Made by a program: the position numbers and the translations under genes
The notes under the pieces: model-generated
Told to the model about the DNA's origin: nothing
Seen by the model: the letters and a program-made list of their open reading frames with translations, nothing else
Database searches by the model: none
NCBI GenBank assembly: GCA_004123355.1
Contig: SCHM01000002.1
Coordinates: forward strand, 9,707,569-9,771,568
Direction: 5' to 3'
Source: Amphirosellinia nigrospora
Lineage: Eukaryota > Ascomycota > Sordariomycetes > Xylariales > Xylariaceae
DNA length: 64,000 nucleotides
In this document: positions 37,103 through 48,760 of the stretch, in pieces
Position numbering within the stretch: position 1 is the stretch's first letter
Layout of the letters: every line of letters begins with the position of its first letter

Positions 37103-38447
37103 TTCGATGGCGATATACTCTTTGACGACTGGGATGGGTAATGCCTGGTTGGACTGGTGATGCAGAGTCTAATGTTAGCGGATAGGTTCGCAGCGTGACC
37201 TGACAACACAAGAAGGCGTGCAAGACAACAAGGGGCCGTACATGTACTAGGCAGGTGTCTCAACGACCGACACCGACTGGAGCGATGACGTTGTGTCTCA
37301 GAATAGTACGTAGCCTCCGGCCTTTTCGTTGTCTACCCGACAGAGGCTTCTTTCAGACTGAACTTTCTCTTGTTACAAGCTTGGAGCCGCGCGCAGGACG
37401 GATTATCAGTATTAGGGGGATAGGTGGGAGATGGGAGAAAAAGAAAGTAAATACTAGACGCCGGCCGTAGCTGATGAAATATTGAAGCTAGCGCCGCTAG
37501 GTAAAAGCAACGTGCATCTATTTACACTACACAGTAGCGCCAATTACATAAGCTCGACGGCGCTATTCCATGGGCACTTTATGACGACACCAGCGTACTA
37601 TTATTGCTGGAACTAAGTACCTACCCATAGCTCTTTTCCTATTTGAGCTCAAAGCCCCACCTCTAGCGTCCCCTTTTCGCAACTAGCCGAGCCAACGGTC
37701 CCCCTGCCTTGACCACCTCTGCTAACTACGAGCGTTTGTACGGACTATTCCAGAAATCCTAAGAATAAAAAAGGAGTTATTCTTATTGTATGAGTAGAAG
37801 TCATCCACTCTTTACTTGAGTGTAAGATGACGAATTAAAATGAAGTATGAGAGGAAATATAAGACACGAAATAAATCTATAGGCGGAGGTGGTCATAGAT
37901 GAACATCTCTCCTTGAATGGAATATTAGACCTTGCAATACCTCCTGGGTAAATAGGTGCCTAGCTCTGCGATCAGTTGCACAACTGTTCTATAGCAACTG
38001 TTGGCTATGTTAGTACCCAGGTACATGTAACACCTCAGCAACGTTCAACGCGCCGGTAACGTGCCTCAGGACGTATCCGTGGATACCGCCCCGAGGATGC
38101 AAACAACCCCCTACTTATTTATTCTCGCTTTCAGACAATATCTAATTCTACCCTCTCTGTTCATCTCACCATCATACTCACTATCCATGCTCAAGCCTCA
38201 GCTTTTGTATCTTTCTTTGATTGTAACCAAACCGCGACTCATACATCCTGACAGTCAACGACCTGATAAGAATATCACAGGATAAGGAAAGCCCCAACAT
38301 AGACTTCCTTGTAAGTGGCCTCAGTCGGTCTCGCACCCTCCACCAAGACTCTTGACTATACTTCGCAATAACTATCCCGAGCCGTTTCGATAGCCCACCC
38401 TACACAAGTTTCTAACCTTCTGATTGTTTACAGAGCTACTGCCAAAC
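37103..38447. other. intergenic region between divergent genes
   Basis: Shared upstream region of the SUR7-family gene (-) and the ubiquitin-like-domain gene (+). No coding frame with support. It is pyrimidine-rich from 38090 to 38440, likely the leader of the plus-strand gene. Confidence 0.55.
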
Positions 38448-39927
38448 ATGGCTTCCCCCGCTGTGTATAGCTGTCGTCTTGAGGGGACTGTATTGTGGTC
38501 AAGCACACATCTCCAGACCACGAACCATCACATCTCACAATCAATTTTAAGCGCACGATCCGCGTCCCAGACAACGTGGATGAAGCCAAACTGCCCCCGA
38601 GTCTCGGCAATTTCCCCCTGTTCGAGGTCAGCAAGTTTGCTTCTAAATTACCAACGGATATAGCCGCGAAAGGCGGCGTTTTTTTCCCTATGTATCAGCA
38701 GGAGGCTATGTGGATCAAATTCACTGCCACTCATCCCTTCATGATCAAGGCCTATGCTGGCGGGATTAACGTGGTGTCTGGCGAGCACAACGTGGAGACT
38801 ATTGAGACAAAGATGAGACGCCTTGAATCTCGTTGCCAAGAAAAAGAGCATCCAGGACTACATTGTGGTCCCCCGTCAGCCCTGGCTTGACGGCTTCGCG
38901 GTCTCCCCTGGCGTAGTCAGACAGTTTGTTGCCATGCCTCTTGGTATGGGATACACTGTGGAGGCACAGTTGACAGGACGAGAGGTTGTTGGTGGCCTGC
39001 AGTTTGAGATCACCCCTTCTCTGCCTAAGCGAATTATCCCACTTCAGCCTAGGACACCAATATCCCGTAGTCAGTTATCCCATGACTTCGAGATTGTGAT
39101 CAAGACACTCACAGGAAAGACAATTCGTATTTGGTGTTCTCCTTCGGAAACGATCAAGGATTTGAAGGAGGCCGTCGAAGATTTGGAAGGAATATCCGTA
39201 GATCTTCAGCGACTTATCCGCCAAGGGGACCTAGATGACTGTAGGTCGAACGAACTCCCTCAATAAATTATCTGGGGTATTACTAACTGTCTAGGGCGAA
39301 CCTTGGGCCACTATGGCTTAGAGAACGTTAGTATCTGTCACATATCGCATAACAATCCCAACCCCGAGGGAGCACAATTACTAACTAAGTATTGCAGAAT
39401 AGCGTGGTGCATTTGGTGTTGAAGTTACGAGGTGGTGGTTGGAACGGACCCATGGGCGTGGCAGCTGGCGGAAAAATCGATCAAGTGATCTACAAAGATG
39501 CATACAATCCGAACAACTGGGCCACCACTTCAACCATCACGATACCGGTGCATATCCTATCAAAGGCCATGTTCCGCGATGTTACAGGCCGAAAGGCCCC
39601 TCCGTGTCCCATCTCAGCGGCGACCTACGCGGCAGCCGGCCTTCCGTTCTTTAACTTTCCAGAGAAGCCCAGCGGCATCTCGGGCGCGTTCGACGGGGTC
39701 AAGAGCGTTAACGAGATCAAGGTGGATCGCAATGAGGCAAGTGGCGCCGAGCCAATTGTGAAACCACGGGTGCTCACGATCTGGCCTGGCAAGGATGGCG
39801 CGGGAAGAACTATGTGGATTCGGAGACGATCGATGATCCTCACGGTCTTGTCAATCCCGATGGACCGCTCCGGGCCTTTCGCACCTTGGAAGATCTCATG
39901 GGCGAGCTGAAAGTGGAGGATAAGTAG
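38448..39927 (+). CDS. fungal protein with internal ubiquitin-like domain (frameshifted)
   Basis: Exons 38448-39240, 39295-39326 and 39398-39927 predict 451 aa. The N-terminal ~210 residues form a domain I know only from uncharacterised fungal proteins (blocks FPLFEVSKFA, FPMYQQEAMWIKF, PRQPWLDGF, VRQFVAMPLG, YTVEAQLTG). Residues about 214-289 are a ubiquitin fold: FEIVIKTLTGKTIRI, SETIKDLKEAVEDLEGI, a QRLI segment, RTLGHYGLEN, and VVHLVLKLRGGG. A C-terminal domain of about 160 residues follows (AAGGKIDQVIYKD, FDGVKSV). Three indels disturb the raw frame: a missing base at the G run 38483-38486, an extra base at 38821-38822, a missing base at 39802-39804. With these allowed for, both the N-terminus (RLEGDCIVVKHTS) and the C-terminus (ending MGELKVEDK) are continuous. 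Partner or function unknown; not a polyubiquitin or a ribosomal fusion. Confidence 0.8.
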
Positions 39928-40497
39928 AAGTATGCGAGGCGATCAGAGACACGAGTTAGTGTAGTAGATACCGGAGGGGAGACTTGAGTCAGCCATACCT
40001 AAGCAGGTCGCTAGACAGATGTCTATGTCACCTCAACATACAGCAGCTAATCTAACCTCCTTGCAGTGTGATAACCCGTATATTTTGCACCTAATCCGCG
40101 AGTGTTTGATAGGCTGCACAATCCATGATTCCTAGAAGGCCCCTATAATTGCAACGTCGTCCTCTAATGCGAGAGACAAGTTCTAGCTGAATACTAATGA
40201 ATTTGGCGAAAAATTCCGCTTAACTAAAGTTGAAGGATTGCAAGAGCAGGTCTCATAGGCCTTGAGACTTCCGAGGTATGTGGTGTCCTGGTTTGTCTGG
40301 CTTAGCGAGGGGTTGATACCTAATTTGCATGAAGATATGCGACAACTATTTTTAGATATTGAGGCTGACCGAAAAATCTCACCCTGTGAAGTTTCAATGA
40401 AATTCCTTTTTTGCTCATTCATTCCACAAGAGGACAGATCATCGACACTTTGTCGCCGTGGTTGAATAAGCCAGCAACTTCTTATAGCATCTTCGCG
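39928..40497. other. intergenic region
   Basis: 3' flank of the ubiquitin-like-domain gene and upstream region of the HET fragment. Nothing else recognised. Confidence 0.6.
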
Positions 40498-41168
40498 ATG
40501 GCTTCTGCCTCGGTCGTCGCTCACGACGCGTTTCGCCATCAACAACTACCAGATACTAAAAGCCACTTTCGGCTCTTGCGAATAACAAAATATACTCCCA
40601 GATAACAGACATTCCGCAGCAAGAGCGCGCTGATCTCGATTTGGAACGTGAGCTGACCACTTGGCTCGTTGCGAATGCTCCTCTCTATCGCGCCATATCT
40701 TACACTTGGGGTGATCTGAAAGACACTGGATGGGTTCGGATTAACGGTAAGAGTATGGAGGTCAGTCAGAATTGTATGGGTGTTCTCCGGCAGGTTCATC
40801 GGTATAACGGCGCAGATTGTTATATTTGGATCGATGCTATCTGCATCAACCAAACTGATCATCGTGAGAAAAATAGCCAAGTGGCCATGATGGGAGCAGT
40901 CTATCAAAAGGCGGAACTCGTGTTGGCCTGTCTAGGGGCCCATGATGAATATAGTCGGGCTCTGGTACAGAATCTGAAGCGGAACTCGGGGCTGCTCCAG
41001 CAAGCTAGCACGTACTACAGCATCCCCAAACCCGAAAGAAAGACTAACCGCGCGTTCGAGTGGAAAATTCGAATATGGCACGTCCGCCAGAAGCCCAGCC
41101 AGTTGATAGAGATGCTCTTCGAGTTTCTCCGCAGACCGTATTTCCGAACACAGGGCCTTCATGTTTGA
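40498..41168 (+). pseudogene. truncated HET-domain (heterokaryon incompatibility) gene
   Basis: From ATG 40498 the frame MASASVVAHDAFRHQQLPD leads into FRLLRI, then needs one extra C at 40597-40599 to continue as the HET domain: YRAISYTWGD, then CYIWIDAICINQTDHREKNSQVAMM and VYQKAELVLACLGA. These are the first two of the three usual HET blocks. The third (a YF.R.W..QE stretch) begins at RRPYFR, but the text degenerates and stops at 41168. The homologous C-terminal several hundred residues found in ordinary HET proteins are absent from the following 500 bases in any frame. I therefore call it a truncated remnant rather than a complete incompatibility gene. HET domains trigger cell death on non-self fusion when intact. 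It could still encode a short HET-only protein. Confidence 0.7.
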
Positions 41169-41733
41169 AAACCGGATAGGAGACTTCTTAGTCAGCCTGG
41201 GAAACGGCGTTTGTCATACTCCGGGGTCATCGTACGCTGTCAAACACGGCAACTAGTACATGAGACTTATTGGGGGCATGTTGGTCTGCGCATGATGGCG
41301 TGAGGCTTCCAAACAACATTCAAGGGGATTGCTGAGCGGCTGGCCATCACCCCTTTTCCATTGTAGGTGGAAGAACTTGAAACTGACAGAATATGACTTG
41401 AAGACTTTGAAGATGAGTCCGCAAAGTAGCTACGGCGGTGGCTTTTCTCGCGGCTCACTCACGTGAGGAGATCACTTAAAGGGTATACCATACGTAGAAC
41501 GGTGAATTGTGGAAGTGACGTGGTCAAAAATTCAGTTAGCATAACCCAACTCTCTGCTCAAAGCGTAGAGTAAAGCGAGGGCCCTTGGCTATTGAACCAC
41601 CAAAAACGTTGTACAGGACAACGAATCTACGTCAACCCACAGACATGACATCCAACCCGAAGTGATTAGTCAGCATGGTTATCACGTTGGGGTGTTTGGA
41701 TTCATGTCAAGCTATTAGACAATTAGTAATTAT
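41169..41733. other. intergenic region
   Basis: Separates the HET remnant from the tRNA-Val gene. No recognisable continuation of the HET protein in any frame. Confidence 0.6.
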
Positions 41734-41807
41734 GGTTTCGTGGTGTAGTTGGTTATCACGTCAGTCTAACACACTGAAGGTCTCCGGTTCAAGTCCGGGC
41801 GAAATCA
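41734..41807 (+). tRNA. tRNA-Val (anticodon AAC)
   Basis: A 74-base cloverleaf without intron. The acceptor stem GGTTTCG pairs with CGAAATC (one G-T), with discriminator A at 41807. The D arm contains TGTAGTTGGTTATCA. The anticodon stem-loop is TCAGT-CTAACAC-ACTGA, giving AAC. The T arm is CCGG-GTTCAAGTC-type (box B GGTTCAAGTCC). The sequence after the gene is T-rich a few bases downstream (TTATTCTTTTACTTTT), fitting RNA polymerase III termination. Confidence 0.96.
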
Positions 41808-42383
41808 ATGACTTATTCTTTTACTTTTGGTTGACTTTTTGGGATCCCGAATATTGGACATACAAAAACTAGAGAGAGAATCTTACAGAGGAGGTGCGAT
41901 AACTTTTGATGTTATCACCCTTCAGTTTCTTCTGGCCGTAGCAGGACTAAAGACAAACACCACTTAGGCTCGGCATCAACAATACTTTACGTTCACAAGA
42001 GAGTAGCAAGTCCAACTGCTCGGCAAATGGCCCAACTTGCTGCGACTGTATTATGTGATGCTACTGGAATCTGAAATTCTTCCTAAACACTCGGACTAGT
42101 CCGGGCTGTGATGATTCGTAGCCGATTATCTAATTACATCTGTTCGTCATTTGACTCTGGGTGCGCGCCGTGATTGTCGCCGTTCCTAGATGCTACACTG
42201 CACGGCGCGCGCAATGCCCCAGAGAAGTCATTTGCGTACATTAGATCTCATCAAGCATCTAGCTCTAACAAAACAAGATCAGTGAAACTGGCAGGCCCAA
42301 AAAGCTTCTCGTCGGTTCTACTCAGACGAAGCGCGAGGGCGCGCCCCTTCCAAGTGCTAGGTGGTAGCGCTCTCACGTCTTCG
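41808..42383. other. intergenic region
   Basis: 3' flank of tRNA-Val and of the minus-strand methyltransferase gene. No gene seen. Confidence 0.6.
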
Positions 42384-44668
42384 CTAATCATCCACTTCCA
42401 TGAGGAGGAGCGGAAGACTTTCTGTAGAGAGAGTCCGTGAGCTTTCTCGTGAGAAACTCGGGTAGTCTTCAACGTTGGCGTCAAACCCGGTCAGGTCTAT
42501 CATATCCTCATCTTCTGAGTCCTCAATCATGATAATGCTGTCGTTGACCTCAACGTTCGTATTATGTTTGTTGCGACCGGCTGGAGCTTCCTGATTATAG
42601 TATTCGACAACAACAACATCATCATTATCGTCTTCGATTATGATAGGGGCTCTGGCGGGCTGCGATATACGTGCCGCATCTTCAACTGGATCCAGAATTA
42701 TGACATTTCGATCGACAATTCCATCTTGAAGTAACAGCCATTTACGAAGATGGCGGTACAAGGTTTCTACTACCACAGGGGGAAATGCGTTTCCGATTTG
42801 TCGGTTTATTTGAGTCATGGTTCCAACAAACTTATGGCTTCTCGGGAACCCCTGAATGGATGCTAGCTCCCTCAGCGTGAAATTTCTTTGCCCAGACGGG
42901 TGCGCCCATTCGGATCCTGCTGTAGTTATAGTTCCTACTTGGCACCTGGCGTCATACGGGGCTCGCGGAAACCTGACGCTGTTTTTTGCTTTATAAAGCA
43001 CTGAAGCAATTAGTTATTATGTTTGATTGTATGATAAAACTTAGGTACTCACTTAGTTCAACATCGTGAAGCGGGTCCCTATGGCGACGGCTGCTCTGAA
43101 TCCTATTGAGCACGTCATGAAGCGTAACTGGTGGAGGCAACTCTCCGCCAGTCTCGGCGGCATGCGTGGGCGATGGGAACGGGGGTAGCTTTTCTCCCGG
43201 ACAGGATGCAATCCATATCTGTTACACTCCTAGTTAAAAGTTGCCCCCAAAAAAGACATGGTTTCTTACCAAACGTCGCCGGATAGTAGGCAATCCGTAA
43301 TCTTTAAACCGCAATATATCCCAAGAGAATGAAAACCCAAGCGCGGTATATTGACCGACAAGAGCATTGAAAAACTCTTCATTACGATCAAACAGCAACC
43401 CGAATGTTTGTTCACCAGTCGAAATCCGTGGACGTGTAGCGGGAGCTTCCAATTATATACAAAACGGCAATATTAGCTTCGTCGTTTTTTCCAGCGGTGT
43501 ATGTGCGGGTGAAAATGTATTGACAGGGTGGAGACCAGTGTACGGTGTCAAAGTGACCGATCCAAGGCCGGAATTCTTCAATTAAACGGAAAATATCCAT
43601 TTCCTTTAAATCTGCTTCCGGGAAGTTTTCACGGTAGGATCTGCAGGCTGCTTGATCCATATCACAAGCGAGCCCAAGCTGGAATCCGCCCCGTTGGAAA
43701 CCGCAGGAGGCGCCCCCGGCGCCGCAACAAAAATCAACAGCTGTATATTTTTGTCCCGGAGCCACTGTGGCATCTTGCTCCACGTCGTCCAGATTTACGG
43801 TTGGGATAGAATGTTGGCCGTCCTTGAAGGAGCCTCCACGAACGATCCCGCCCCGGAAACTATTTCTGAGCTTGTCGTCCGGCACTCTAAGGCGTGGGTC
43901 TTCGATCTCTCCAGACCTGAGACCAATCACAGCACCGCGGTAGGATTTCTTATTATTAACCCTGGCCTCGGTTGTCGGCCAGTATCTCAGCCATTTCCAG
44001 CGCTGAACTAAGACTGCTTTCTCTTCAATGTCTTGAATTGAAGCCCAATGTGTTCTGTCAAACCGATGCGAAGGAAACGCATCGTTGGTTCGTAGTAGGG
44101 CGCGGGTTTTAATGACTTCCGTAGCAGAAATTTCCACTGCAGCTTGAATATTTTCGAGTCTCATATCATTTTCGTCCATGTCGTATAAAGCACAGACTTC
44201 ATTCTTGAATCTTGGTAAGAGCCCTCGCGCATGACGGTGCCGGGTAAGTCTTATGCCTCGAAGAATAAAGCTATGTGACTGGGAGTCACGGTAAATGGCG
44301 TGGACATGGAGGAACTGCCAGCAGTACTCGTCTTGCCCTCTCGGAAGAACTTCGACACATGTTCCTTGTTCAATCAACATCTGGCCGTGTCTAACCGAGG
44401 ATAGCTGTAAACGCTGAGGGATTAGGGCGTTACGTAGAGGTGCGTTGGGTCGGCGACGACCGTTTCCGTCCAATTCGTTGATGATCTGAAGTTCATACTG
44501 GAGCAAATCTCTCTGTTGTTCCTCATCTTGTGTTAGATCAATTAATGGAATCTGCTGACTCTGTCGGAAGTTGCGCAGCCGCCGCTCAACACCGGAAAGC
44601 TCATCATTAATATCATCTTCCTCAATGATTGTGATGACCGGGTGATATGGATTCTCCTGGTCAGGCAT
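42384..44668 (-). CDS. rid: RID/Masc1-like DNA (cytosine-5) methyltransferase
   Basis: Exons 44668-43270, 43218-43053 and 43000-42384 predict about 726 aa from ATG 44668. An N-terminal region (about 85-190) resembles a divergent BAH module. Methyltransferase motifs are: I (DFCCGAGGASCGF), IV (SPPCQ, catalytic Cys), VI as EQT rather than the usual ENV, VIII (IRRRL), IX (the TLRELASIQGFP block) and X (QIGNAFPP). EQT in motif VI and an FCCGAGG motif I place it with RID/Masc1/DmtA, the putative methyltransferases needed for repeat-induced point mutation or sexual development, not with Dim-2. Both ends carry acidic SUMO-interaction-like segments (PLIDLTQDEE; MIDLTGFD). Indels: an extra base at 43449-43450 breaks the frame before EQT; a compensating pair (about 43516 and 43496-43501) garbles ten codons right after PPCQ. 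With these corrected the phases add up. Confidence 0.86.
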
Positions 44669-46773
44669 ATTGTAGTTAATCAAGACTCAATACAGTTCTG
44701 GGTAGTCAGCATAGCTCAATTTACGGTAGAGGCAACAGTGCTTTCAACTGATCGTACCTTCGCATATCAGGTACAGTCTATACCTTCTGTCCAGTCAGTC
44801 GGTAGGCACCTAAATGTTACAACAACATGGTGAGTACAGGTATATCAGTTTGAACTGTTGGAGCTGGCGTAAAGGAGTGAAGATACCAAAGGGAGCGGGT
44901 GTAAATTGTGATAAACGTGCCTTCCTAGTTGGAGTGTTTGCAAGTTGGATCTAGCGTTATATATCAATGGGTAGGGCAAGATCTGGAGTAGAGATTCGAA
45001 GGTAGGTAGCTCATACTTGCCAAAAAGATGCAGACAACAAGGCTGCAAGCAATGCCAACTTAGTGACAACGTAATATCCAGGTTTGGACTTGTGCTGAGT
45101 GAATATAAGCGGAGTGATAACAAACCGGCATATATAGCATAACTTGCGAGCTTGAACCGGGGGAAGATGACCTTAAACAGCCGCCGAGGTTGTACAGAGG
45201 TTAAAAGTGAGGCAACAACGAATGCAACAATATGAGGAAGTGTTTTCAGAACGAATGATAGATGTACCGGCCTTCTGTATAGAACACCGGTAAGCCTAAG
45301 CGACCGGAAGGGATAAGGGAAGGTATGTATGGTCATAGAAGTAAGATGAATTCAAAGGCGAATGGGGGACGGCACTGATTGTGCGGACGTGGAGAGGGCA
45401 CTTGTGATAGTCTGGTTATTAAGACGCCGCTGCATTTGAATGTGGGAGGAAATATGGTTATAATGAATTCGAGATCGTGAAGATTGTATAACTTCACTAG
45501 GTGTGGAGAGATCTCACGTATTTGAAGTAAGGTAGTTGCGAACTTAAGGTAAATGCTTAGCGTACAGGCGACAGTAGGAAAGAACGTGCTAGCAAGTGTA
45601 GTTAGTACTTGTTAAAAGGAAAGAAAACGTTCAGCCCTCGGATAGAGTACCTAGGTAGCTTGGTCTGCAAGTAATATCAAACATCAATCATAGGTAGGTA
45701 CGTACCGAAACTAAGCGAGTGTCTCGTAGGTCGTTATTACTTCTAGATAAGCTCCATAGGATCTTTCATCTTTAGGGCCTGTTGGATAGCTCTACTTCAT
45801 ACCGCTATATGTTTCTCATGATGAGAGTCTTTATTACTGTTGTTTTTAAACCTCCTTGTGTTAGCTCTAACGTGATAATTCTATCGCCGGCAGCATAACG
45901 ACCTAAAGTCCCAACCAATTCTTTTCGAATGTAGATATCGCAAATCTACTTTAGATGTTATATAGCTCCGAAATAGAATACGATCACATGAAGTTGACGA
46001 TGTTGTCTTCCGATGAGAAAGTAATTATAGCTAATATTACCCTTAGCAAACCATACCCCATGGGGCACTTCATTGGATGCAATGACGACCTTCCAGGCAG
46101 AAACGATATCTACCTCGTAGAGTTTATTTCCAAGAGCCAGCCGAAGCCGAGAACCAGCAGCGAAGTAGAACACTATCAGGAAAGCTAGGTAGTCATTATT
46201 TGTCACGAGCATTGCAAGGGTGGGTGTAGACATCTGTTGTTGCACGGAGGACCAGTGAAGCCATCTCAGTGGGCTCTACGTGACTATATGGCTATATACG
46301 GGGAGTCTCTTTGTCTGGTCCGGTCTCTGATCCCTGTTCCTGGCACTATTGTTAAAATTGCCGAAGTGAGAGTATTGTGAGGTGGATCGATACTGTCACA
46401 AGGGCCAAGAATGGGGACGTAGAAATAGGTTTAAACTGAGTAATAATCTACCAGGGCTACAAAGGTGCCATGAAGTTTCTCTATCTCTAGGCAGGAGGTT
46501 TAGGTGCATTTTTATGCTCGAATATCTTCCCGTCTTCCGTCCAGCCTGGCAGACCTCCCTAGACCTGTATATGCGTCTCGGTGATCTTTCTCGGTCTTCG
46601 GTAAAGGACTGAGGTTCGCAGGACCCGTGCGACTCCATCAGCCTCGCAACGTAATATTTAGTGAAAATCGTTTCAAAGATACTGTATAAAAATAGTGTGT
46701 TCTACGCTAGACTTAACATTTAATGACAAGCATCTCAAGCATCTCAAGCTAAAGTATATGCACGAACTTATAT
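44669..46773. other. intergenic region
   Basis: Upstream of the methyltransferase and downstream of the pectinesterase. Open frames (for example 45336-44845, minus) have no recognisable features. A TACCTAGGTA palindrome lies at 45648-45657. Confidence 0.55.
45648..45657. repeat. TACCTAGGTA palindrome
   Basis: Second copy of the perfect 10-base palindrome also found at 13179-13188, again in a gene-free stretch. Confidence 0.5.
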
Positions 46774-48071
46774 TCACCTTCTAAGATATCGGTTATAGAA
46801 CAGCGCAGAAGGGTCTATCCATTGGATATTTGGCTGTTTCCCCTCCGGTGACATGAAGACATTCACCGGCCGAAGATAAGGCTCGGCCTCCATTTTTGTG
46901 AATGTCGTTGTAGTATTGCTTGATTTCTCGGCTTTCTCATCGTATCCCGGTCCGTAGACTTCGTAAACGGCCAACGTAGTGTTCAAACCAATATTTCCAT
47001 TGGGCTGCCCAGCCCACTGCGTGTATCCCGCAGGCAAGATACTGGGGTCGAAGTACGTATTTATATACAAACTGCGATGCAGCGCATTCCACGGCCTACC
47101 GAGCGAACACTTAGCTTCGATGGTAGGTGCAATGGAGCTATTGGAAGCCAGAAGCTGCGAGTTCGAAATATAGACACCGTATTTATTTGTAAACGTTGTG
47201 TTAGTGCCTTTCCAGGCCGTGATGCCGCCTCCACAGCTGCGCAATGACAGGGTCGATTTCTCAATGAACAGAGTGCCGAAGCCGTACAGAAAGTCGGTTT
47301 GACCGGCCACTACGGTGTCGTAGAAGTACGCATTACCTAACTTGCCAACGTAGACCTGCGCCATTGAGTCAATTGATACCACAGCTGTCCAGAAAAGGCG
47401 TTACTCACTGTGTCCTGCCAACTGTAGAAACCGCAAGAGTAAAACCCGGCATTCGCACGACTGACTCCCACCGCATGCGCGGGACCAGTCGAGTACGGTG
47501 CGTACTCGTTGCGGAAATCAATATTGTACGCTCGAAAATCAGTGCACCCAAATGGCGTATCATCCGGCACGGGAAAGCCTGTTGGGCCAGACCCAGTCAA
47601 TGTAGCGTTGAGGTTGGGCCCGACAGTGAGAACGCCAGTGTATACATTATCAGGGAAGATCGCGTCGTGGTTCGCTGAATTCCAATAGATCTGGACGTCA
47701 TTCTCGGATGTTGAGTTATAACTAATATTCGCGTAGGGTTCTCCGCGGAAAGGGCGATTGGAAACACCTAGGAGCGTAAGCGGGCCTTGTCGTGTTACAT
47801 TCAGCTGTTCCGTATATACTCCAGGAGCTATCAGAATGATGTAGGAAGTGGCATCATCAGGAAGTGAAGAAATAGCCCCTTGGATGGTTTGGAAGTCTGC
47901 ACTCTTGTCTGTTTGGCTAACAAATATCGTGCTAGACGGACAACCATCAAGCGGATTAGCAGTCTTCTTCTGGCATTGCTCGAAAGTCCGAATTGGGTTA
48001 TGCTTCGAGATACCAGCGATGGCTTCACCGCATCCCGCTATTAGAAGCAAAAGACTCCTAAGTAGAGCCAT
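46774..48071 (-). CDS. secreted pectin methylesterase (pectinesterase, CE8)
   Basis: Exons 48071-47409 and 47355-46774 (53-base intron, GTGAGT, TTGACTCA, GCAG) give 414 aa with no frameshift. Residues 1-19 are a signal peptide (LLRSLLLLIAG). The right-handed beta-helix esterase carries FQTIQGAISSLP, IAPGVYTEQ, the GFYSWQDT motif with Asp220, the TDFLYG motif with Asp242, and LGRPW with Arg308: the acid/base, nucleophile and transition-state arginine of CE8. TDFLYG replaces the commoner DFIFG. The enzyme de-esterifies homogalacturonan in plant cell walls, making it accessible to polygalacturonase. The neighbouring divergent gene encodes just such an enzyme, with 689 bases between the two start codons, so they are likely co-regulated. 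Several N-glycosylation sequons (NVT, NIS, NAT, NTT) fit a secreted protein. Confidence 0.92.
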
Positions 48072-48760
48072 CTCAACCGAGATAGGACCTCAATAATTAT
48101 TAACGATTAACGGTAGTAGACCCAACCAATCAGTATGAATCAACAGAAACCCTCTTGTGCTACTCTCGTAATGAATAAATTTTATTCATCTTAATGGTTA
48201 GAGAAAACCTTCATACTCAAGTAATGAATAGCTCCGCGGCGACTGCCTGAGAGTGAAGTTACATTGTGTCTTTCTGTGACAGTAGGTATGAGTGGTGGAA
48301 CATTTAATTCCCACGCTACCGATCTCCGAAGATGGTGGGGAACTTGTTTTACTACACACCTTCATCAAAATGCTTAAAACGTGATGCGGAGAAGAACAAC
48401 TACAGGTTTTGTAGTGTAAAGGTGCCGTATTAGGCTGGACACATGTTGATCATGACAGTGCAGGGGACAAGACGAACTGCTTCATTCTCGATACCCCCGT
48501 CTTACCCCAGCTTCCCCATCAAAGTCGTCGTGGGCCGACGAACATGACCCATGTTGATTTATGAGTGACGGGAAAATACCTTCTTCACCTTGCAAGTTGG
48601 TGTCAGGCCGCTGACACCATCTCTTACATATGGAGATAGCTATTGCGTTGCATGGTTCTAACCTAAGCAGCTACCATAAGCATGCTATACTCAAAATAAT
48701 TATCTGGGGAGATTGGCTGAGCAGTCTTTTTGTTTAATACGCTGAAAAGCCTTAGGCAAG
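48072..48760. promoter_or_regulatory. bidirectional promoter region of the pectin genes, with CreA-like sites
   Basis: The 689 bases between the divergent pectinesterase and polygalacturonase starts contain three matches to the carbon-catabolite repressor consensus SYGGRG: GTGGGG at 48335-48340, CTGGGG on the minus strand at 48505-48510, and CTGGGG at 48704-48709. Carbon repression of pectinases through CreA is established in fungi; binding here is inferred from the motif only. Confidence 0.5.
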
